Positions 1 to 6,410 are shown, counted from the stretch's first letter. The stretch is DNA of 15,420 bases from DATJZH01 sp035499215 (GCA_035499215.1 DATJZH010000234.1:1-15420), one strand, 5' to 3'. The notes: generated by a model from the letters alone, not told the origin. Program-made: numbers and translations.

Positions 1-326
1 GCCAGCGGAACCGCGAAATGCGCGATCAGCAGCTCGGGCAGGTTCGGCATCAGGTAGGCGACCCGGTCCCCCGGCCCGACACCGCTGGCCCGCAGCGCCC
101 GCGCCACCCGCTGCGCCTCGGCCGCCAGCTCCCCGTACGTCAGCCGCCGCCCGCCGTAGATCACGGCGACCTTGTCCGGCCACACCCGGGCCGACCGCTC
201 CAGGTACGACAGCGGCGACAATGCCGTGTACGAGACCGACCCCGCACCGGCCTCCGGCGGCTGCGCTGCACCCGTTCCTGGCGCCGGCTCGTCCCTGACG
301 CCGTCCTTCAGCAGATTGTCGTTCAT
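1..326 (-). CDS. Acyl-CoA synthetase (AMP-binding family), N-terminal part, cut by window edge
   Basis: The minus strand reads an open frame from ATG at 326-324 to the window edge (about 108 codons). Residues about 35-105 match the N-terminal region of adenylate-forming acyl-CoA ligases: an LSPLSYLERSARVWPDKVAV block, then GGRRLTYGELAAEA, then a GVGPGDRVAYLMPNLPELL block that in this family precedes the ATP/AMP-binding P-loop. Such enzymes activate a carboxylic acid with ATP to an acyl-adenylate and transfer it to CoA, in the cytoplasm. The P-loop and C-terminal lid lie outside the window, so substrate and chain length cannot be judged. An AAGGCGAG stretch just upstream of the ATG is a reasonable ribosome-binding site. 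The first ~33 residues are Gly/Ala/Pro-rich and probably a disordered leader. The family call is confident; the exact enzyme is not. Confidence 0.85.
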   Translation of the reverse strand, partial: MNDNLLKDGVRDEPAPGTGAAQPPEAGAGSVSYTALSPLSYLERSARVWPDKVAVIYGGRRLTYGELAAEAQRVARALRASGVGPGDRVAYLMPNLPELLIAHFAVPL

Positions 327-403
327 GATTCTCGCCTTGCCTGTCGGATGTGATGCGCCGCGGACGGACCGGGATGGCAGGCCGTCTAGGCACTCGGCGC
401 CCC

Positions 404-432
404 GTATGGTTGCGCCGTCCATCCCATGACAA
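404..432 (-). promoter_or_regulatory. Weak candidate promoter for the acyl-CoA synthetase gene
   Basis: On the minus strand, TTGTCA (plus 427-432) resembles a -35 box (5 of 6 to TTGACA). About 17-18 nt downstream lies a weak CATACG/CCATAC -10-like hexamer, roughly 75 nt ahead of the ATG at 326. This rests on hexamer similarity only. Confidence 0.25.
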
Positions 433-522
433 TCCCCCGATTGCGGACAGAGGCGAAGGTCCTCAGCCCGGTCGGGGCCGGTGACCGGCCGTCCGGCAGT
501 GACCCGGCCCGCTGCCATGCCC

Positions 523-589
523 TGCCGCCGGGCGGGGGGAGGCGGGTGCCGCCGGGCGGGGGGAGGCGGGTGCCGCCGGGGAAGGCGGG
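523..589. repeat. 24-bp GC-rich tandem repeat, about 2.8 copies
   Basis: Two exact 24-bp units (523-546 and 547-570), each beginning TGCCGCCGGGCG and ending GGAGGCGGG, are followed by a shortened third copy to about 589. The repeat lies in the roughly 450-bp gap between the divergent acyl-CoA synthetase gene and the glmS operon. All six frames here give low-complexity Gly/Pro/Arg protein, so I see no gene. Short G-runs on the plus strand could allow G-quadruplex-like folding (inference). Confidence 0.85.
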
Positions 590-719
590 TGCCGGGGCAG
601 GCCCGCCGTGCGGGCGGCCGGGCGGGTCCTGTCCCCCGGGCGCTCGCCGGAGTCGCGTGAGCCCGCATCAGAGTCGCGAATATACCCATCGACTCGTTAT
701 CGTGTCCTTTCTTCCGTAG

Positions 720-743
720 TTCCTGCCCGAATTCGGGCAGGAA
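720..743. promoter_or_regulatory. Perfect 24-bp palindrome, candidate operator or leader hairpin
   Basis: The arm TTCCTGCCCGAA (720-731) is followed directly by its exact reverse complement (732-743), with no mismatch. As DNA it is a good binding site for a dimeric regulator. As RNA it would form a 10-bp stem with an AAUU loop. It sits about 40 bp upstream of the likely GTG start at 781, first gene of the glmS operon. There is no following T-run and no upstream plus-strand gene to terminate, so a terminator is unlikely. It does not resemble a DasR/NagR-type dre site that I know. Confidence 0.6.
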
Positions 744-780
744 GTTGCCACTCGCGCTTCGAAGGCAGCACGATGGGGCG

Positions 781-1041
781 GTGCACGATCGCGATCTCAC
801 CGAACGGGTCGCCGCCTCGACGGGCCTGGCGCTCGCTGAGGCAGACCGCGTCGTGGCCGATGTCCTCGCCTGGTATCGCGAGCCGCTCGAGGACTATGTA
901 CGGCGCCGTCATGCCCATTACCAGCTGCGGGGCAAGCGCAATCCCGAGATTTTCGCGCTGATCATCGAGGAGCTGGCCGGTCGCCTCGTCGCGCCGCCGC
1001 GGCTGTCCGAGCGTCAGCTGCGTCGCATCATCTACGGCTGA
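781..1041 (+). CDS. Small helical protein of unknown function upstream of glmS
   Basis: This is an 86-residue protein if started at GTG 781; an in-frame TTG at 745 would add 12 residues. I prefer GTG 781 because the AGGAAG before the TTG has no spacing, and CACGAT (769-774) lies six nt before the GTG, similar to leaderless starts elsewhere in the window. The protein is predicted mostly helical. It has a TGLALAEADRVVADVLAWY helix, a YVRRRHAHY basic block, NPEIFALIIEEL, and a C-terminal APPRLSERQLRRIIYG tail that looks conserved-family-like. I see no signal peptide, membrane segment or catalytic motif. I do not recognise a named family. The gene ends 19 bp before glmS on the same strand, so the two are probably co-transcribed. 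A role linked to amino-sugar supply is only a guess from position. Confidence 0.7.
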   Translation: MHDRDLTERVAASTGLALAEADRVVADVLAWYREPLEDYVRRRHAHYQLRGKRNPEIFALIIEELAGRLVAPPRLSERQLRRIIYG

Positions 1042-1046
1042 GAACC

Positions 1047-1052
1047 AGGGAG
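1047..1052 (+). promoter_or_regulatory. Ribosome-binding site of glmS
   Basis: AGGGAG lies 8 nt before ATG 1061, in the 19-bp gap after the small upstream gene. It fixes the glmS start, which must leave Cys2 as the N-terminal nucleophile after removal of Met. Confidence 0.75.
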
Positions 1053-1060
1053 CAGCAAAT

Positions 1061-2878
1061 ATGTGCGGAATAGTCGGCTATGTCGGGAATCAGAAGGCCG
1101 CCCCGGTTCTCATCGAGGGCCTCGCCCGCCTGGAGTACCGCGGCTATGACTCAGCGGGCATCGCCATCCTCGGCGTCGGCGGCACCCAGGTATTCCGCAA
1201 GGTCGGCCGCGTCCGTGACCTTGAGGCATCGCTGCCTAAGCGGCTGACCGGCAGGGTGGGCATCGGGCATACCCGCTGGGCCACCCACGGCCCGGCGACG
1301 GAGGCGAACGCCCATCCGCAGACCAGCGTGGACGGCCGGATCAGCGTCGTGCACAACGGCATCATCGACAACGCGGCCGCCCTGCGCGAGCGCCTGGCGG
1401 CGAGAGGGGTGACCTTCACCTCTGATACTGACACCGAGGTCATCGCCCATCTCATCGCCCGCTCGGAGGCCGGCACGCTCGAGGCGGCGGTCCTCGACGC
1501 CCTGTCCAGGGTGACGGGGACGTATGCCCTCGCGGTCATCGACGAGCGGCATCCGGACCGGATCGTGGCCGCCCGCAACGGCTCTCCCCTCATCCTCGGC
1601 GTCGGCGATCACGAGATGTTCATCGCCAGCGATCTCGCCGCGCTGGTCCGGCACACCACGTCCGTCGTCCACCTCGACGACGGGGAGCTGGCGACGGTTA
1701 CGACGGCCGGGTTCCGCACCTTCAGCCGCGAGCAGGAGAACACCGCCAAGGCTCCCACCAGCGTCGACATCGACATCGAGGAAGTCGACCTGGCTGAGCA
1801 TCGGCACTACATGCATAAAGAGATCTTTGACCAGCCGTATTCGATCGAGCGGATGCTGCGCGGCCGGCTGGACGAAAGGTTCGGCACCGCGCGCCTGGAC
1901 GGGCTCAATCTCGGGCCGCGCGAACTGCGCGGCTTCCGGCGGGTGAAGATTCTCGGCTGCGGCTCCGCCTATTACGCCGGGCAGATCGGCGCCTCGATGA
2001 TCGAGGAACTGGCCCGGATTCCGGCCGACGCCGAGCCAGCCTCGGAGTTCCGGTACCGGAATCCGATCATCGAGCCCGACACGCTCTACGTCGCCGTGAG
2101 CCAGTCCGGCGAGACCGCCGACACCGCGTTCGCCGTGCAGGAGGTCAAGCGCAAGGGCGGCGAGATCATCGGGCTGGTCAACGTCGTGGGCTCCACGATC
2201 GCCCGCGACAGCGACGGCGGCGTCTATCTCCATGCCGGGCCGGAGATTGCGGTCGCCTCGACCAAGGCCCTCACCCATATGGCCACCGGGTTCGCCATGC
2301 TCGCCCTGTTGCTCGGCCGGGTCCGCGACCTGTCCATCAGCGACGGCCAGCGGATCATCGCCGGCCTGCAGAGCCTTCCTGGCCAGATCAAGGAGATCGT
2401 GAGCGAGGAGGCCCATATCGCGGCGGTCGCCGGCGGCCTGGCCGGGGCGCAGAGCCTGTTCTTCATCGGCCGGGTCCGCGGGTTCCCGGTCGCGCGCGAG
2501 GGCGCGCAGAAATTCAAGGAAGTCTCCTACCGGCACGCCGAGGCGTATCAGACCAGCGAGCTGAAGCACGGGCCGCTCGCGCTCATCGACGAGACCATGC
2601 CGACAGTGTCGATCTTGCCGGACGACGAGCTCACCGACCGCAACCTGGCCGCGCTCCAGCAGGTCACTGCCCGCAACGGGCCGATCGTCGTCATCACCCA
2701 TCCGGGCGTCATCGATGACCCCGCCATCCCGCAGATCACCGTTCCCAAGAACGAGAGCGAGCTCGACCCGATCCTGCTCACGATCCCGCTGCAGCTTCTG
2801 GCTTACCATGCGGCCCTCGCGCTCGGGCTCGACATCGACAAGCCGCGCAACCTCGCGAAGTCGGTCACCGTCGAGTAG
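1061..2878 (+). CDS. glmS: Glutamine--fructose-6-phosphate aminotransferase (isomerizing), GlmS
   Basis: GlmS is a 605-residue cytoplasmic enzyme. It converts fructose-6-phosphate and glutamine to glucosamine-6-phosphate and glutamate, the entry step to UDP-GlcNAc for peptidoglycan. The length matches the family (about 600-610). The N-terminal class-II glutamine amidotransferase domain starts MCGIVGYVG, with Cys2 as nucleophile, HTRWATHG from residue 70, HNG from residue 98, and a SDTDTEVIAHL block. Two SIS sugar-isomerase domains follow: GCGSAYYAG near residue 299, SQSGETADT at 347, and an STKA block. The C-terminal tail ends NLAKSVTVE, which carries the conserved lysine of the active site. 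All key residues are present and no truncation is seen. It sits downstream of a small unknown gene and a palindrome that may regulate both. No glmS ribozyme was recognised upstream. Confidence 0.98.
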   Translation: MCGIVGYVGNQKAAPVLIEGLARLEYRGYDSAGIAILGVGGTQVFRKVGRVRDLEASLPKRLTGRVGIGHTRWATHGPATEANAHPQTSVDGRISVVHNGIIDNAAALRERLAARGVTFTSDTDTEVIAHLIARSEAGTLEAAVLDALSRVTGTYALAVIDERHPDRIVAARNGSPLILGVGDHEMFIASDLAALVRHTTSVVHLDDGELATVTTAGFRTFSREQENTAKAPTSVDIDIEEVDLAEHRHYMHKEIFDQPYSIERMLRGRLDERFGTARLDGLNLGPRELRGFRRVKILGCGSAYYAGQIGASMIEELARIPADAEPASEFRYRNPIIEPDTLYVAVSQSGETADTAFAVQEVKRKGGEIIGLVNVVGSTIARDSDGGVYLHAGPEIAVASTKALTHMATGFAMLALLLGRVRDLSISDGQRIIAGLQSLPGQIKEIVSEEAHIAAVAGGLAGAQSLFFIGRVRGFPVAREGAQKFKEVSYRHAEAYQTSELKHGPLALIDETMPTVSILPDDELTDRNLAALQQVTARNGPIVVITHPGVIDDPAIPQITVPKNESELDPILLTIPLQLLAYHAALALGLDIDKPRNLAKSVTVE

Positions 2879-2948
2879 CGCGCGTCGTCGCAGGTGGCTG
2901 TTCGAGGTCAGGCGGCTGGCGGACCGCGGCGTGCCGGGCCGGTCGCCG

Positions 2949-3365
2949 TCAGCCCGTCGTCCGGCTCCGGCCGCGGAACTCGGCGACGATCTCATCACCC
3001 CGCCGGACGGTGACGTCGTAGATGCCGCTGCGGCCGAACCGGATGCGCTCGCTTGCCGTCGCCTCCAGGACATCGCCCTCGCGCACCGGCCTGATGAAAG
3101 TGATCTCCGCCGCGGCGGCCACGGTCACTGGCCCGTAGCTGTTGCATGCGCACCCGAACGCGCTGTCGGCCAGCAGGAACACGTATCCCCCGTGGGCAGT
3201 CGCCTGGCCGTTGACCATCGAGGGACGGATCGTCATCCGCAGTACCGCGCTGCCCCGGCCGGCCTCGACCAGCTCGATGCCGAGCGCGGCGGATGCCTGG
3301 TCGGCCGCGAACATCGCGGCAGCCGGGCCTGCGGGCTGCCGGGGCGGTGACGGCGGCGGCGACAT
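2949..3365 (-). CDS. paaI: PaaI-type hotdog-fold acyl-CoA thioesterase
   Basis: This 138-residue hotdog-fold protein resembles hydroxyphenylacetyl-CoA thioesterase PaaI. That family hydrolyses ring-hydroxylated phenylacetyl-CoA esters that accumulate when phenylacetate breakdown stalls, releasing CoA. The core reads GIELVEAGRGSAVLRM, then MVNGQATAHGGYVFLLADSA with the HGG turn and the Asp of the PaaI active site. FACNS-like, ITFIRPVREGDVLEATA and YDVTVRRGDEIVAEFRGRSR strands follow. The length fits the family. The first 17 residues are Pro/Ala-rich; an internal Met (codon at 3314) just before FAADQAS is an alternative start closer to family N-termini. Neither has a clear ribosome-binding site. 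It converges on glmS and diverges from the NUDIX gene. No other paa genes are in the window, so its substrate here may be a different aryl- or acyl-CoA. Confidence 0.88.
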   Translation of the reverse strand: MSPPPSPPRQPAGPAAAMFAADQASAALGIELVEAGRGSAVLRMTIRPSMVNGQATAHGGYVFLLADSAFGCACNSYGPVTVAAAAEITFIRPVREGDVLEATASERIRFGRSGIYDVTVRRGDEIVAEFRGRSRTTG

Positions 3366-3444
3366 TATCAGAATGCTACGGCCGGCCGGTCACGCCTCCC
3401 GGACGAGCCCTGCCGGTAGCGCCCGGACGCGGGCAGCCAGGATC

Positions 3445-3450
3445 TAGGCT
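3445..3450 (+). promoter_or_regulatory. -10 element of a likely leaderless promoter (NUDIX gene)
   Basis: TAGGCT fits the TAnnnT -10 pattern and ends 7 nt before GTG 3458, so transcription would begin at or next to the start codon. There is no ribosome-binding site. No convincing -35 box was found. Confidence 0.5.
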
Positions 3451-3457
3451 TGGGCCG

Positions 3458-3934
3458 GTGCTCACCAGAACGTGCCTGTGCCTGATTACCCGGACCGCCG
3501 CGGGCGGCCCCGAGGTCCTGCTCGGGCTGAAGAAGACCGGTTTCGGCGCCGGCAAGTGGGTCGGGCTCGGCGGCCACATCGAGGACGGCGAGAAGCCGGT
3601 GACGGCAGCCGTCCGCGAGGTCAGGGAGGAATCGGGCCTGCTGGTGTCCCCCGACGCGCTCGAGCACGTTGCGTCGATCATCTTCCGGTTCCCGGCCGGG
3701 CGGGGCTGGGATCAGAGCGCCGAGGTATTCATGACCCCTGTGTGCCAGGGCGAGCCGGCTGAGTCGGACGAGATCGTCCCGCGCTGGTTCGCGCAGGACG
3801 ACCTGCCCCTCGAGGCCATGTGGGACGACGCCAGATACTGGCTGCCGCGGGTGCTCGCCGGAGAGCACGTGACGGCCACGGTGACTTTCGGCGGCGACTG
3901 CGCGACCGTGGCCCGAATCGAGCCGCCGCTGTAG
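3458..3934 (+). CDS. NUDIX hydrolase, MTH1/NUDT1-like (8-oxo-dGTP diphosphatase family)
   Basis: This 158-residue protein, started at GTG 3458, has a complete Nudix box at residues 39-61: G39, E45, R53-E54, E57-E58 and G60 fit GX5EX7REUXEEXGU. Family enzymes hydrolyse damaged nucleoside triphosphates to monophosphate plus pyrophosphate. Outside the box it tracks human MTH1 closely: VLLGLKKTGFGAGKW before the box, then a VFMTP strand, GEPAESDEIVPRWF, DDLPLEAMWDDARYWLP and a C-terminal LAGEHVTATVTF. Two base-recognising positions differ from human MTH1 by my alignment: Asn33 is Val35 and Asp120 is Ala125, while Asp119 (Asp124) and Trp117 (Trp122) are kept. Substrate preference may therefore differ from 8-oxo-dGTP. 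The frame is open upstream to about 3293, but that part looks non-coding and the leaderless GTG gives a normal family N-terminus. Confidence 0.9.
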   Translation: MLTRTCLCLITRTAAGGPEVLLGLKKTGFGAGKWVGLGGHIEDGEKPVTAAVREVREESGLLVSPDALEHVASIIFRFPAGRGWDQSAEVFMTPVCQGEPAESDEIVPRWFAQDDLPLEAMWDDARYWLPRVLAGEHVTATVTFGGDCATVARIEPPL

Positions 3935-4007
3935 CCGGACCGCCGGCCAGGCTGCGGACCGTCCCCGCCGGCCAGCGGACCACAGGGCCCGGTTTCGTCC
4001 CCGCGGG

Positions 4008-4036
4008 TGCGCCGCGAATCGGCGCATGCATTTCTC
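4008..4036 (+). terminator. Candidate intrinsic terminator downstream of the NUDIX gene
   Basis: TGCGCCG (4008-4014) pairs with CGGCGCA (4020-4026) around a 5-nt CGAAT loop, a perfect 7-bp GC-rich stem. It is followed by a pyrimidine-rich TGCATTTCTC. It lies about 75 nt after the NUDIX stop and before the MFS gene on the same strand. Confidence 0.45.
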
Positions 4037-4114
4037 AGCCGGACGGCGCTGCCACCCGTCTGCCCGGCGGCAGGCCGGGAGTTAAATAGTTGTGGTCAAG
4101 CAAATTCACCGGAG

Positions 4115-4120
4115 TAGGCT
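4115..4120 (+). promoter_or_regulatory. Possible -10 element upstream of the MFS gene
   Basis: TAGGCT, the same hexamer as at the NUDIX gene, lies 19 nt after TTGTGG (4090-4095), which weakly resembles a -35 box. This is the only AT-richer spot before the MFS transporter. If used, transcription would begin near 4127, well upstream of the first ATG at 4412 and just before the MFS reading frame opens at 4133. Confidence 0.3.
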
Positions 4121-4225
4121 ACTGAGGCGTAAGGCAGGGAAAGCCGGGACAGGTCGGGGTCGGCACTGAGCAAGAGCCGGAGCGGGGCGAACGGCGGCCT
4201 GGCCCGGGCGGGCGGCGCCGGGGCC

Positions 4226-4310
4226 AGCACAACGGCGGCCCGCACTACGGCGGCCAGCACTACGGCGGCCAGCACCGCGGCGGCCGGCACCGCGGCGGCC
4301 AGCGGCGGCC
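4226..4310 (+). repeat. 15-bp tandem repeat, about 5.7 copies, in phase with the MFS frame
   Basis: Five 15-bp units, starting at 4226, 4241, 4256, 4271 and 4286, follow the pattern (A/C/G)GCACNRCGGCGGCC; a partial unit runs to 4310. In the MFS frame they encode Ala/Thr/Ser repeats (STTAA-like). In the +2 frame they encode HYGGQ-like repeats with G/C at every third position. The 15-bp period keeps any frame open, as in an expandable low-complexity linker. Confidence 0.85.
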
Positions 4311-4411
4311 GGGACGGCGCGGCGCCCGCGGATCGCGCCGGGCCGCAGCCCGCCGGGGCCGGAAGCGGCGGGCGGTACAAGTGGATCGCGCTGTCGAACA
4401 CCACGCTCAGC

Positions 4412-6097
4412 ATGACGATGGCCACGATCGACGCGTCGATCGTGATCATCGCGATGCCTGCGATCTTCCGCGGCATTCACCTTAACCCGACCGCACCGGG
4501 CAACATCGGCTTTCTCCTCTGGATGATCATCGGGTATCTCCTGGTCACCGCCGTGCTGGTGGTCACGCTCGGGCGGCTTGGCGACCTGTACGGCCGGGTG
4601 CGCATCTACAACCTGGGCTTCGTAGTCTTCACCCTCGCTTCCATCGCGCTGTCGCTCGATCCGCTGACTGGCAGCGGCGGTGCCATCTGGCTGATCGGCG
4701 GGCGGCTCATCCAGGCCTGCGGCGGCGCGATGCTCATGGCCAACTCGGCTGCGATCCTCACTGACGCCTTTCCGGCTGGCCAGCGCGGCAGGGCACTGGG
4801 CATCAACCAGATAGCCGGGATCTCCGGGCAGTTCATCGGCCTGCTGCTCGGCGGGCTGCTGGCGGCCTGGGACTGGCGCGCGGTGTTCTGGGTAAATGTG
4901 CCGATCGGCGTTTTCGGCACGGTCTGGGCGTACCGGAGCCTGCGCGAGATAGCCACGACCCGGCGGGCGAGCATCGACTGGGCGGGGAACGTCACGTTCG
5001 CGCTGGGAGCGGGAGCGCTGCTCGCGGCGATCACCTACGGCATTCAGCCCTACGGCGGGCATCCCACCGGGTGGGCCAGCCCGTGGGTGATCGGCGGGCT
5101 GGCCGGCGGTGCAGCGCTGCTGATCGTCTTCGGCATCATCGAGACGAAGATCGCGGAGCCGATGTTCCGGCTGAGCCTGTTCAGGATCCGGGCCTTCGCG
5201 GCCGGGAACGCGGCCAGCCTGCTGAGCTCCATGGCCCGCGGCGGGCTGCAGTTCATGCTGGTGATCTGGCTGGCGGGGATCTGGCTCCCGCTGCACGGCT
5301 ACGACTATGTCGTCACGCCGCTGTGGGCCGGGATCTACATGCTGCCGCTGACCGCTGGCTTCCTCATCGCGGGACCGGTCTCCGGCTGGCTCTCGGACCG
5401 GTACGGCCCGCGTCCGTTCGCGACGGCCGGGCTGCTTGTCGCGGCAGGTGCCTTCACCGGCCTGATGCTGCTGCCGGTGGAGTTCCCGTACTGGCTGTTC
5501 GCACTGATCATCTTCGGCAACGGGATCGGCTCGGGCCTGTTCGCCTCGCCGAACACCTCCGCGATCATGAGCAGCGTCCCGGCCGGTGACCGCGGCGCCG
5601 CCTCCGGGATGCGGTCCACCTTCCAGAACTCCGGCATGTCGCTGTCGATCGGCATCTTCTTCTCGCTGATGATCGCCGGGCTGGCAGCCGCGCTGCCCGG
5701 CACGCTCAGCCGCGGGCTGCGGGCCCGGGGAGTCTCGCCGGCAGCCGCCGCGCATGTGGCCCACCTGCCGCCGGTGAGCACTTTGTTCTCCGCATTGCTG
5801 GGCTACAACCCGATCCGCAGCCTGCTCCAGACGTCCGGCGTGCTCGCCAGGCTGCCTGCCAGGAACGCTGCCGCCCTGACCGGCAGGCAGTACTTCCCGC
5901 ACCTGATCGCCGCTCCGTTCCACCACGGGCTTGTCGTCGTCTTCACCGCCGCGATCGCGATGTCGCTGGCCGGCGCGCTGGTGTCGCTGCTGCGGGGCGG
6001 CCGGTTCTACTACGACGAGGCTGGTGCCGGCGCGGGCCCCGGCCGGGCGCGGCAGGTTCCGCGCCAGGACGACCAGCACCCTGCCGCCTCGATCTGA
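4412..6097 (+). CDS. MFS transporter, DHA2 (14-TMS) drug-efflux-like; true start probably further upstream
   Basis: At least 561 residues of an inner-membrane proton-driven exporter of the DHA2 (EmrB/QacA-like) branch. About 14 hydrophobic segments can be read. Motif A is GRLGDLYGR near residue 57. A motif-C-like region (GGAMLMANSAAILTDAFPAGQRG) follows, and then the GINQIAGISGQFIGLLLGG helix. A second GWLSDRYGPR motif A-like loop starts the second half. The substrate cannot be told. ATG 4412 is the first usual start codon, but it falls inside predicted TM1: the in-frame upstream codons read YKWIALSNTTLS, which looks like the genuine start of TM1. The frame is open back to 4133 with no in-frame ATG, GTG or TTG. 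CTG 4166 is one candidate start, giving a low-complexity Ala/Thr/Gly leader. The C-terminal tail after FYYDEAG is polar and disordered. Confidence 0.9.
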   Translation: MTMATIDASIVIIAMPAIFRGIHLNPTAPGNIGFLLWMIIGYLLVTAVLVVTLGRLGDLYGRVRIYNLGFVVFTLASIALSLDPLTGSGGAIWLIGGRLIQACGGAMLMANSAAILTDAFPAGQRGRALGINQIAGISGQFIGLLLGGLLAAWDWRAVFWVNVPIGVFGTVWAYRSLREIATTRRASIDWAGNVTFALGAGALLAAITYGIQPYGGHPTGWASPWVIGGLAGGAALLIVFGIIETKIAEPMFRLSLFRIRAFAAGNAASLLSSMARGGLQFMLVIWLAGIWLPLHGYDYVVTPLWAGIYMLPLTAGFLIAGPVSGWLSDRYGPRPFATAGLLVAAGAFTGLMLLPVEFPYWLFALIIFGNGIGSGLFASPNTSAIMSSVPAGDRGAASGMRSTFQNSGMSLSIGIFFSLMIAGLAAALPGTLSRGLRARGVSPAAAAHVAHLPPVSTLFSALLGYNPIRSLLQTSGVLARLPARNAAALTGRQYFPHLIAAPFHHGLVVVFTAAIAMSLAGALVSLLRGGRFYYDEAGAGAGPGRARQVPRQDDQHPAASI

Positions 6098-6099
6098 CG

Positions 6100-6105
6100 T
6101 AAGCT
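6100..6105 (+). promoter_or_regulatory. -10 element of a likely leaderless promoter (FmdB-like gene)
   Basis: TAAGCT starts 2 bp after the MFS stop codon and lies exactly 6 nt before GTG 6112. The same TAAGCT-N6-GTG arrangement precedes the ATP-grasp gene at 7994. This suggests a leaderless transcript separate from the MFS mRNA. Confidence 0.5.
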
Positions 6106-6111
6106 TTCTGC

Positions 6112-6324
6112 GTGCCGCGCTACGAGTACCGCTGCCGAGCCTGCGGAGATACCTTCGAGCGGACCCGCCCGATGAGCGAGTCGGCTGCCCCCTGCACGTG
6201 CCCACAGGGCCACGATGACACCGTCAAGCTGCTGTCCGCCGTGGCGGTCGGCGGCCGGGCCGGTTCCCCGGCCCCGGCACCGCGCGGCGGCGGCTGCTGC
6301 GGCGGTGCCTGCGGCTGCGGCTGA
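6112..6324 (+). CDS. FmdB-family zinc-ribbon small protein
   Basis: A 70-residue protein begins MPRYEYRCRACGDTFER, the hallmark of the FmdB regulatory-protein/zinc-ribbon family. Cys8 and Cys11 form the first knuckle. The second half is Cys28-Thr-Cys30-Pro and His34 rather than the usual CPxCG, so the metal site may use an altered ligand set. KLLS follows as in the family. The C-terminus ends in a Gly/Cys-rich tail (GGGCCGGACGCG) that adds five cysteines and may bind metal too. Family members are proposed regulators or metal-binding proteins; the actual role is not established. The start is GTG, apparently leaderless, 14 bp after the MFS stop. Confidence 0.88.
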   Translation: MPRYEYRCRACGDTFERTRPMSESAAPCTCPQGHDDTVKLLSAVAVGGRAGSPAPAPRGGGCCGGACGCG

Positions 6325-6337
6325 GCCCTGCCGGGCG

Positions 6338-6393
6338 GGCCGCGGACTTCCCTGGCCGCGGACTTCCCCCGGCCGCGGACTTCCCGGCCGCGG
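6338..6393. repeat. Three copies of GGCCGCGGACTTCCC plus a partial copy
   Basis: Exact 15-bp copies lie at 6338-6352, 6354-6368 and 6371-6385, spaced by 1 and 2 bp. A GGCCGCGG remnant follows at 6386-6393. Each unit contains the CCGCGG palindrome, so neighbouring units can pair as hairpins. It lies between the convergent FmdB-like gene and the microprotein gene and could help end transcription from both sides (inference). Confidence 0.8.
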
Positions 6394-6410
6394 TCGCTTG
6401 GCGCTCCTGC

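Larger units (their letters stand above)
327..719. other. Non-coding intergenic region between divergent genes
   Basis: I see no convincing gene in this stretch. Open frames here translate to Pro/Gly/Arg-rich low-complexity sequence. It holds the weak minus-strand promoter and the 24-bp tandem repeat. It also carries two direct GAGTCGCG octamers (650-657 and 671-678, 21 bp apart) with an inverted CGACTC at 690-695. An AT-richer patch at about 679-720 (TATACC, TTATCG) is the likeliest place for the plus-strand promoter of the glmS operon, but no clean -35/-10 pair stands out. Confidence 0.6.

Noticed and set aside
1151..3073. Long minus-strand open frame of about 640 codons opposite glmS
   Set aside because: Antisense shadow of GC-rich coding DNA. 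Its translation is Arg/Gly/Asp/Ala low-complexity without any motif, while the plus strand encodes complete GlmS.
3293..3457. Longer NUDIX N-terminus from an upstream start
   Set aside because: The extra 55 residues are Arg/Pro/Ala-rich, cover the divergent promoter region, and have no counterpart in MTH1-like proteins; the leaderless GTG fits better.
4106..6205. Minus-strand open frame of about 700 codons opposite the MFS gene
   Set aside because: Translation is Arg/Gln/Asp/Pro-rich and repetitive with no domain; the plus-strand MFS frame has clear transmembrane helices and motifs.
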